A program made the translations under genes and the position numbers. The notes beneath the pieces are model-generated. The model was not told where the DNA came from. It ran no database searches and saw nothing but the letters and a program-made list of their open reading frames with translations. Below are positions 1 through 4,772 of a DNA stretch of 7,280 nucleotides, in pieces. This stretch comes from Desulfocapsa sulfexigens (GTDB lineage Bacteria > Desulfobacterota > Desulfobulbia > Desulfobulbales > Desulfocapsaceae). Position 1 is the stretch's first letter. Every line of letters starts with the position of its first letter. The stretch is taken from contig DQVD01000276.1 of NCBI GenBank assembly GCA_015661935.1, positions 1 to 7,280 of the forward strand. Direction: 5' to 3'.

Positions 1-390
1 GATAATAGGATTTATCAAGACTTTTACATAGCCCATCCAATTAATAGATCGAGTTGGGTTTCAGTTTTGTTGCTTATATTGCTAAGGAACGTGCACGAAA
101 TAAATTGAACAAATGAATATCCTTTTTCGGAGTCTCACAAGCTCGCTTACCTCCGTCTTCTGCGTTGTTCGCTAGTCACATAACCCGTTATGTTCCCGCC
201 TCACGCCTTGAATACGAAAAAAATGCCTATTCATTTTTATTCAATCTATTTCGCTCCCGTTCCTAAGGCAACCATTCCTTCACAAGATTGTGTTATTTTA
301 ACAAGATTAATGTGCGCTGGTATGGAAAAGAGTCCTGTGGACTTAATCATTTACTTTTAAATCGAGGTGAAAATATATTGATGGACTAAA
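1..390. other. Gene-poor flank with palindromic repeat, downstream of folE2
   Basis: No gene is confirmed in this stretch. Its main content is the palindromic element at 83-267, listed separately. Plus-strand frame 1 is open from the window edge to a TGA at 106-108 (35 codons, including a hydrophobic SVLLLILL run). It could be the 3' end of a gene that begins outside the window, but it is too short and too unlike anything I recognise to call. Between the repeat and folE2 there are only small structures. AGTCC/GGACT around a 3-base loop (331-343) would, read on the minus strand, be followed by CTTTT; it is at best a weak terminator for folE2. The octamer ACAAGATT occurs twice (282-289 and 301-308). 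The region is AT-rich. Confidence 0.6.
83..267. repeat. Long imperfect palindrome (copy 1 of a hairpin repeat family)
   Basis: The outer arms, about 84-119 and 228-266, are inverted copies of each other with a handful of mismatches and small gaps (AAGGAACG and GAAATAAATTGAA on the left against TTCAATCTATTTCG and CGTTCCT on the right). The inside continues as a weaker stem (CTTTTTCG at 122-129 against CGAAAAA at 215-221) and is capped by the perfect hairpin ACATAAC-CC-GTTATGT at 178-193. A direct CTAAGG lies at both outer edges (82-87 and 263-268), like a target-site duplication. However, it overlaps the inverted arms, so the element ends are uncertain. Bases 152-182, read on the minus strand, match 4612-4643 of the second element at about 25 of 32 aligned positions. 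No transposase is present, so a MITE/REP-like non-autonomous repeat is the best guess. It lies downstream of folE2 and could also act as a transcript-end structure. Confidence 0.65.
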
Positions 391-1128
391 TCAGCGGATT
401 TCGCTGGAATCAACATAGGCATAAGCACTATGTTTATGTATGGATTCAAAACTTTCCACACTTGCAGAGAACCAGGTTATTTTTGTGTCATCAAGCGCTG
501 ATACGGCAATTTTTCGTACCACATCTTCAACAAACATCGGGTTTTCGTAAGCCCGTTCTGTGACATGCTTTTCATCTGGACGCTTAAGCAGAGCCCAGAG
601 CTCACAGGATGCAGAATCCTCTATCAGTCGAATCAGCTCCTCAACCCATATAAATTTCTTGAATTTAACATTCAGGGTAACCTCTGCGCGCTGATTATGC
701 GCTCCAGCGTCACTTATTTCTTTGGAACAAGGGCATAAAGTAGTGATGGGAACCTTCACAGAAAGAATAAAATCACTATCTGTTCCAACCTCTCCTGTAA
801 AACTGCATTCGTACTCCATCAGACTTCTGGTTTTTGTTACAGGTGCTTTTTTTTCTATAAAATAGGGGAAGGACATTTCAACCCTTGCACTTTCTGCTCG
901 CAACCCCTCTTTTACTTCGGCCAGAAGATCAGGAAAGTTAGTTACACTCAATTCATCCATATATTTATTGAGAACTGAGGTGAATGTAATGACACAGCTT
1001 TCTCGATATTCACCAGGCATACTTGCCTGAAGAGATACTGTTGCAACACTGTTCTGTAAACCGCCATTCTTCTCGCGAATGCGGACAGGGATCTGAATGT
1101 CTTTAATTCCAACAGACTGAATCTTCAT
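391..1128 (-). CDS. folE2: GTP cyclohydrolase IB (FolE2 type)
   Basis: This enzyme converts GTP to 7,8-dihydroneopterin triphosphate, the first step of tetrahydrofolate synthesis and also the entry to queuosine-type deazapurines. The 245-residue protein carries the FolE2 signatures TTLCPCSKEIS (129-139), GAHNQR (142-147), KRPDEKHVTERAYENP (182-197) and ESIHKHSAYA (228-237). Cys132, His144 and Glu186 have the spacing of the metal ligands known from Neisseria FolE2 (Cys147, His159, Glu201); that equivalence comes from counting, not from an alignment. It is slightly shorter than many homologs, mainly at the N terminus, where it starts directly at the conserved VGIKDIQIPVRI segment. The ATG has a GAAGG Shine-Dalgarno that overlaps the metF stop codon, and only 11 bases separate the two genes, so it is probably co-transcribed with and behind metF. 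FolE2 is often a zinc-sparing replacement for FolE in other bacteria; no Zur-like site is recognisable here. Confidence 0.95.
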   Translation of the reverse strand: MKIQSVGIKDIQIPVRIREKNGGLQNSVATVSLQASMPGEYRESCVITFTSVLNKYMDELSVTNFPDLLAEVKEGLRAESARVEMSFPYFIEKKAPVTKTRSLMEYECSFTGEVGTDSDFILSVKVPITTLCPCSKEISDAGAHNQRAEVTLNVKFKKFIWVEELIRLIEDSASCELWALLKRPDEKHVTERAYENPMFVEDVVRKIAVSALDDTKITWFSASVESFESIHKHSAYAYVDSSEIR

Positions 1129-1139
1129 AACTGAGCCTT

Positions 1140-2027
1140 CTACCGAAGTTGAGTTGAATCACGAACGCCCAGAGAATTATATATCTCCAGAGTGGCTTGA
1201 GAAGAGTTAAGGGTGAAAAGTTGAATGCCCCGAACATCATTATCAAGAAGATCGCGAATCTGTTCTGTGGCCCAGTGAATACCTACTTTTTCCACATATG
1301 CATCATTTTCGGCACGATAGACTGCTTTTAATAATCGCGCCGGAATTCTGGCTCCGCCTGCTAGTTCTGCAGTTCGAATCAGGCCGCTTTTTGTGCTAAC
1401 AGGCATGATACCAGCAATATTTGGTACATGAATTCCCGCAAGTTCACACCGTTCACAGTAATCGTAATAGTCACGGTTTTCAAAGAAGAGCTGGGTTACA
1501 ATATAATCGGCACCGGCATCTACCTTTTCTTTAAGATAATCTATCTCCTGTAAACGATTAGGTGTACCCGGGTGTCCTTCAGGAAATCCTGCAACACCAA
1601 CGCACATCTCTGGAAAATGTTTTTTTATATAGGCTACAAGATCCGCGGCATATGTAAAAGCATCAGCTGGCTCCACAAAATTCTTTTGACCTTTAGGAGG
1701 ATCGCCATGTAATGCGAGAATATTCTGAATACCCGCTTCCTGATATGTTTCTAAGATACTATGCATTTCAGCGCGAGTACTGCCGACACAGGTAAGATGA
1801 GAAACGACTGTAATGTTAGTTTGTTCCCTGATGCGTACAACCAAATCATGGGTTCTGTCTCTGGTTGAGCCTCCCGCACCATAAGTAACACTTACATATG
1901 ATGGGCCAAGGGGCATGAGGTTTGAAATTGTTTTTAAGAGACGATCTGCAGCTGCATCTTCCTTGGGTGGGAAAAATTCAAAACTGAAGGTTGTCTTCTG
2001 GTTGTCAAGAAGGTCTTTAACGAGCAT
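1140..2027 (-). CDS. metF: 5,10-methylenetetrahydrofolate reductase
   Basis: This flavoprotein reduces 5,10-methylene-THF to 5-methyl-THF, the methyl donor for methionine synthesis and, in anaerobes with a Wood-Ljungdahl route, for carbon metabolism. The 295-residue length matches E. coli MetF (296). Visible motifs are FSFEFFPPK (14-22), whose Glu17 corresponds to catalytic Glu28 of E. coli; VTYGAGGSTRDRT (47-59); LHGDPP (106-111) with Asp109 matching Asp120; FPEGHP (148-153); and TQLFFEN (178-184) with Gln179 matching Gln183. It is a single TIM-barrel domain without the eukaryotic regulatory extension. A GGAG about 5 bases upstream of the ATG supports this start. It is the first gene of a leftward pair with folE2. 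Whether the electron donor is NADH, or a partner subunit such as MetV is used, cannot be told; no such partner lies in the window. Confidence 0.96.
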   Translation of the reverse strand: MLVKDLLDNQKTTFSFEFFPPKEDAAADRLLKTISNLMPLGPSYVSVTYGAGGSTRDRTHDLVVRIREQTNITVVSHLTCVGSTRAEMHSILETYQEAGIQNILALHGDPPKGQKNFVEPADAFTYAADLVAYIKKHFPEMCVGVAGFPEGHPGTPNRLQEIDYLKEKVDAGADYIVTQLFFENRDYYDYCERCELAGIHVPNIAGIMPVSTKSGLIRTAELAGGARIPARLLKAVYRAENDAYVEKVGIHWATEQIRDLLDNDVRGIQLFTLNSSQATLEIYNSLGVRDSTQLR

Positions 2028-2256
2028 GTGGGCTCCAGTGTTTTAGAAGTCGTTGTTGATATGTTCATATAGAAAAATTTATTGCAGTCTTTACCCTTTT
2101 TTGGCTTATTCGACAAGTTTGAAATAGAAGTGGGGGGAATCATGGAATCATTATGGCTATGATTTGCTATCTTTTTATATCCATTTCCTGCTTTTCAGTG
2201 TAAATTGTAACTTTTTCACATGAAAAGTAATAAAGTTCCCAGCTAGGCACAAATAA
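2028..2256. promoter_or_regulatory. Divergent intergenic region between metF and the S4 gene
   Basis: This 229-base AT-rich region must hold the promoters for the leftward metF-folE2 pair and the rightward S4 gene. It contains a tandem octamer GGAATCATGGAATCAT (2136-2151), followed by ATGATT (2159-2164), the inverted form of its AATCAT half. That arrangement resembles a regulator site. A small inverted repeat, ATATG-TT-CATAT (2059-2070), lies about 30 bases upstream of the metF start. No SAM, cobalamin or THF riboswitch is recognisable. The operator reading is inference only. Confidence 0.35.
2205..2233 (+). promoter_or_regulatory. Candidate sigma70-type promoter for the S4 gene
   Basis: TTGTAA (2205-2210) and TAATAA (2228-2233) are separated by exactly 17 bases, upstream of the ATG at 2257. 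The -35 match is fair and the -10 match is poor, so this is a suggestion only. Transcription from it would give a leader of under 20 bases. The interval also contains a partial dyad, ACTTTT...AAAAGT. Confidence 0.3.
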
Positions 2257-2652
2257 ATGGATGACCAACAAGTTCAAGTACGAATCGACAAATGGTTGTG
2301 GGCTGCCAGATTCTTTAAAACACGAAGCCTGGCCACAAAAGCTGCCTCTGGTGGTAAGGTTTTTGTTAACGGCCAACGCAGCAAACCTTCCAAGCCTGTT
2401 ATGATTGGTGATAAACTTACCATTCATAAAGGCCCGGTTGAGTGGATTGTTGTTGTACTCGGCCTTTCCGGTCGAAGAGGCCCTGCGACTGTAGCAAGAA
2501 CTCTATATGAGGAAACCGGGGAATCCATTCAAAACCGTGAAGAACAAAGGCAGGAACGATCTTTGTTTTATGCAGGACAAACAATGCCTGCTAAAAGGCC
2601 TGGTAAACGCGATCGACGCAAAATAAGGGAATTTATTCGCAAAGGTGAATAA
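2257..2652 (+). CDS. hslR: Hsp15-like S4-domain RNA-binding protein
   Basis: This is a ribosome-associated heat-shock protein family. E. coli Hsp15 binds 50S subunits that still carry nascent peptidyl-tRNA after aberrant dissociation and helps recycle them. The 131-residue length matches E. coli Hsp15 (133). The N-terminal S4 domain has RIDKWLWAARFFKTRSLA (9-26), GGKVFVNGQRSKPSKPV (32-48) and GDKLTI (51-56). It is followed by RRGPATVARTLYEE (73-86), typical of this family, and a strongly basic tail (KRPGKRDRRKIREF, 113-126) suited to rRNA binding. The Shine-Dalgarno is weak (AGG, about 2244-2246), but the start fits the family N terminus. A hairpin follows 5 bases after the stop, and the purine genes start 128 bases downstream, so it may be a single-gene transcript. 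Confidence 0.92.
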   Translation: MDDQQVQVRIDKWLWAARFFKTRSLATKAASGGKVFVNGQRSKPSKPVMIGDKLTIHKGPVEWIVVVLGLSGRRGPATVARTLYEETGESIQNREEQRQERSLFYAGQTMPAKRPGKRDRRKIREFIRKGE

Positions 2653-2657
2653 AAATC

Positions 2658-2698
2658 TAACCCCGTTGAGCTGAATAAGTGCCTTAGCGGCAGGGTTA
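2658..2698 (+). terminator. Hairpin after the S4 gene, possible terminator or attenuator
   Basis: Outer pairs TAACC (2658-2662) with GGTTA (2694-2698) and inner pairs CCGTTGAG (2663-2670) with CTTAGCGG (2683-2690, two G-U pairs in RNA) make a 13-pair stem with a 3-base bulge and a 12-base loop. The bases that follow are T-rich but broken (ATTTTAAATTTT from about 2708), so it lacks the clean U-run of an intrinsic terminator. It may be a weak terminator or a processing/stability stem. Confidence 0.45.
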
Positions 2699-2718
2699 AC
2701 TATCTGATTTTAAATTTT

Positions 2719-2756
2719 CTCCTGATTTCTTGTCTTTTATTACATCTTTTCAGGAG
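2719..2756 (+). promoter_or_regulatory. Inverted repeat in the purH leader
   Basis: CTCCTGA (2719-2725) and TCAGGAG (2750-2756) are perfect inverted repeats around a 24-base T-rich loop, ending 24 bases before the purH ATG. This could be an operator half-site pair or a leader stem that affects translation. The sequence does not match the E. coli PurR box. Role unknown. Confidence 0.3.
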
Positions 2757-2780
2757 TAAGACACTAAAAGGAAACGTACA

Positions 2781-3395
2781 ATGAACAAAGTAGAAAGAGC
2801 ATTAATCAGCCTTACTGACAAATCAGGGATAGAAGAGTTTGCCAAAGAACTGGCAGATCTTGGTATAGAGATTTTATCCACTGGAGGCACTGCTGCAAAA
2901 ATTCGTGAAGCTGGCGTTGATGTTATGGATGTCTCTGAATTCACAGGTTTTCCTGAAATGTTGGATGGGCGCGTGAAAACTCTTCATCCCAAAGTGCATG
3001 GTGGTATCCTGAATCAAAGAGCAAATAAAGATCATCAGAAGCAGTGTGCAGAACATGGACTTAAAAATATCGATCTCATTGCTGTAAACCTGTATGCCTT
3101 TGAAAAAACCGTTGCAGATCCCAATTGCACATTAGGTGATGCCATTGAAAATATAGATATTGGCGGGCCCACTATGCTGCGTGCATCTGCTAAAAATTTC
3201 CACGATGTAACGGTTATTGTTGATCCCGCAGATTACCCTCAGGTCTTAAAAGAGATTAAAGAGACAGGCAACACAACTTTGAAAACGAGATTTCGCCTGG
3301 CTGCAAAAGTTTTTAAACTTACCTCTGTTTATGATACCACCATTTCTGCATGGCTTGAAAAAGTCGATGTCGACGGTAACGATTATTTCAAATAG
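2781..3395 (+). CDS. purH: Stand-alone IMP cyclohydrolase (PurH N-terminal domain)
   Basis: This enzyme closes the purine ring, converting FAICAR to IMP, the last step of de novo purine synthesis. The 204-residue protein aligns only with the N-terminal MGS-like domain of the two-domain PurH (529 residues in E. coli): LISLTDKSG (8-16), LSTGGTA (32-38), [20 protein letters not shown] (50-69) and [17 protein letters not shown] (123-139). Lys66, Tyr105, Asp126 and Lys138 sit where human ATIC has Lys66, Tyr104, Asp125 and Lys137. The usual NLYPF reads NLYAF (103-107). The AICAR formyltransferase domain is absent and was not lost by a visible frameshift: the frame closes cleanly and purN follows after 12 bases. 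The start is supported by AAAGGA at 2767-2772. It leads a purH-purN-pyrR run. The missing formylation must be encoded elsewhere. Confidence 0.93.
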   Translation: MNKVERALISLTDKSGIEEFAKELADLGIEILSTGGTAAKIREAGVDVMDVSEFTGFPEMLDGRVKTLHPKVHGGILNQRANKDHQKQCAEHGLKNIDLIAVNLYAFEKTVADPNCTLGDAIENIDIGGPTMLRASAKNFHDVTVIVDPADYPQVLKEIKETGNTTLKTRFRLAAKVFKLTSVYDTTISAWLEKVDVDGNDYFK

Positions 3396-3407
3396 AGGGA
3401 AGTTGAT

Positions 3408-3983
3408 ATGTTAAAAATGGCAGTACTACTTTCCGGAAGCGGTCGTACACTTGATAATTTCCATGAAAGAATCCATGCTGGAACTCTTCAGGCTGAGGTA
3501 CAGGTGGTAATATCAAATGTTGCTGATGCTCTTGGTCTTACAAAAGCAGAGAATTATGGTTATCCTGCATTTCATGCTGCGGACAATGATGCGATCAATT
3601 CTATCTTGCAGAACTATGATGTAGACATCATCGCTCTTGCAGGATACCTCAAATTGTATCAGGCCCCATCCGCTTTAAGTCGTGCTGTCATTAACATTCA
3701 TCCATCGCTTATTCCTTCCTTTTGCGGGGATGGTTTTTATGGTTCAAGGGTTCATAAGGCTATCAAAAAACGTGGTTGCATGGTGAGTGGCTGTACTGTC
3801 CATTTTGCCAATGAAGTATACGATGAAGGCCCGATAATTCATCAGCAATGCGTTGTACTTGATTACGAAGATACGCCTGATGATATTGCCGTGAAAGTGT
3901 TTGCTGCTGAATGCGAGGCTTTTCCTGAAGCCATTAACAGAGTAAATGATAAAGGTATCGACTTTTTCTGGGATAGGGGATAG
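3408..3983 (+). CDS. purN: Phosphoribosylglycinamide formyltransferase (PurN-like)
   Basis: It transfers the formyl group of 10-formyl-THF to GAR, giving FGAR, the third step of purine synthesis. The 191-residue protein has the formyltransferase fold signatures: the phosphate-binding LSGSGRTLDN (8-17), IIALAGYLK (74-82), and the catalytic INIHPSLIPSF (95-105), where Asn96 and His98 match Asn106 and His108 of E. coli PurN. VYDEGPI (137-143) carries Asp139, equivalent to Asp144. The segment CGDGFYGSRVHKA (106-118) and VSGCTVHFANE (126-136) follow a variant pattern that I associate with Desulfobacterota and planctomycete-type PurN rather than the enteric one; this is from memory. An AGGGA 7 bases upstream supports the first ATG over the one at 3417. 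It lies 12 bases after purH and 8 bases before pyrR, so it is almost certainly co-transcribed. A related formyltransferase with another substrate is possible, but the purH neighbour argues for PurN. Confidence 0.9.
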   Translation: MLKMAVLLSGSGRTLDNFHERIHAGTLQAEVQVVISNVADALGLTKAENYGYPAFHAADNDAINSILQNYDVDIIALAGYLKLYQAPSALSRAVINIHPSLIPSFCGDGFYGSRVHKAIKKRGCMVSGCTVHFANEVYDEGPIIHQQCVVLDYEDTPDDIAVKVFAAECEAFPEAINRVNDKGIDFFWDRG

Positions 3984-3991
3984 GGGGAATT

Positions 3992-4543
3992 ATGGCGACT
4001 GGTATACTTTTAAATTCTGATGAGGTCACCCTTGCAATCAATCGAATCAGCCGTCAGGTTCTTGAAAAAAATCATAGGCCTGACAATCTTGCCATAGTGG
4101 GAATTCATACCTGCGGTGTTTTTCTGGCTGAGCGAATAAGAACTTATATAAAATGCCAGACATCACAACTTGTCCCATACGGCAGCCTTGATATTAATCT
4201 TTACCGTGATGATTGGAGTCTCATGTCCCAGAACCCTGTGGTAAAAACTACTGATATCAGTTTTAAGGTTGAGGATATGGATATTATCCTGGTTGACGAC
4301 GTACTCTTCACCGGAAGAACCATTCGCGCAGCTCTCGAAGCTTTAATGGATCATGGAAGGCCGCGGAGCGTACAACTAGCCATTCTTATTGACAGGGGAG
4401 GGCGTGAGCTTCCAATTCAAGCTGACTATGTCGGGTTAAGTACTACTGTTCGAACTCATGAACGAATCCAGGTAATGTTTGAAGAAAATGGCGGGCAGGA
4501 TGAAGTGTTATTGCTCGGCCATAAGGGAGATGGGAAGAAATAA
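3992..4543 (+). CDS. pyrR: PyrR: uracil phosphoribosyltransferase / pyr regulator family
   Basis: PyrR proteins convert uracil and PRPP to UMP. In many Gram-positives they also bind pyr mRNA leaders to attenuate transcription. The 183-residue protein has the PRPP loop ILVDDVLFTGRTIRAAL (99-115), IVGIHTCGVFLAERI (35-49), GSLDINLYRDDW (64-75) and ILIDRGGRELPIQADYVG (131-148), all typical of PyrR rather than Upp. A GGGGG Shine-Dalgarno about 5 bases before the ATG overlaps the end of purN, 8 bases away, so it is the third gene of a purH-purN-pyrR unit. No pyr gene and no recognisable PyrR-binding leader lies in the window, so a salvage role is more likely than RNA control; that is inference. The last codons (Lys178 to the stop) lie in the left arm of the hairpin repeat at 4522-4691, so the native C-terminal tail may have been replaced. 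Confidence 0.94.
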   Translation: MATGILLNSDEVTLAINRISRQVLEKNHRPDNLAIVGIHTCGVFLAERIRTYIKCQTSQLVPYGSLDINLYRDDWSLMSQNPVVKTTDISFKVEDMDIILVDDVLFTGRTIRAALEALMDHGRPRSVQLAILIDRGGRELPIQADYVGLSTTVRTHERIQVMFEENGGQDEVLLLGHKGDGKK

Positions 4544-4691
4544 TTATCCAGATAATGTGCGCCGAATTTTCGTTTGTCTTCATCGTTGTGTCAATAAGCG
4601 CATGGCAGCACTATGTAACTATTGCTACAACGACGAAGACGGACGAAAAGGCAAGCAGGATTTGATAATTATTTCTTTCCATCTCCGTAAG
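4522..4691. repeat. Long palindrome (copy 2 of the hairpin repeat family), overlapping the pyrR stop
   Basis: The outer arms 4526-4548 and 4664-4686 are inverted copies with 22 of 23 bases matching. A second arm pair, 4567-4589 and 4627-4649, matches at 20 of 23, and in RNA two of the three differences become G-U pairs. The stem then continues with CAATA (4592-4596) against TATTG (4620-4624). The whole folds as one hairpin of about 160 bases. TAAG flanks both ends in direct orientation (4522-4525 and 4688-4691). The core 4612-4643 matches the reverse strand of 152-182 in copy 1. The TAA of pyrR (4541-4543) lies inside the left arm. The paired changes that preserve pairing suggest selection on, or a palindromic origin of, the structure. 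In this position it may also separate pyrR transcripts from the U32 gene. Confidence 0.78.
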
Positions 4692-4772
4692 TAAACCTAA
4701 AACATGAACACTTCTAAATAACCCTGTAATACTCGTAGAACTTTCTCTTTCCACTTACACACTAAAAAAAAT

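Noticed and set aside
331..343. AGTCC-TGT-GGACT mini-hairpin as a folE2 terminator
   Set aside because: Only 5 base pairs and four T residues on the relevant strand; too weak to list as a terminator.
2059..2070. ATATG-TT-CATAT dyad as a metF operator
   Set aside because: Short AT-only palindromes are common by chance in this composition; mentioned in the intergenic entry only.
1934..2143. 69-codon minus-strand frame overlapping the metF start
   Set aside because: Overlaps the conserved N terminus of metF in another frame; low-complexity Ser/Thr/Lys content and no family match.
2167..2427. 86-codon minus-strand frame opposite the S4 gene
   Set aside because: Antisense shadow of a well-supported hslR gene; composition is not protein-like and it has no recognisable motif.
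3393..3410. Frameshift or truncation explanation for the short purH
   Set aside because: The reading frame ends cleanly with a stop followed by a good ribosome site and purN 12 bases on; no remnant of the C-terminal domain is visible downstream.
4479..4694. 71-codon plus-strand open frame crossing the end of pyrR
   Set aside because: It overlaps pyrR in another frame and then runs through the palindromic repeat; no family resemblance and no ribosome site.
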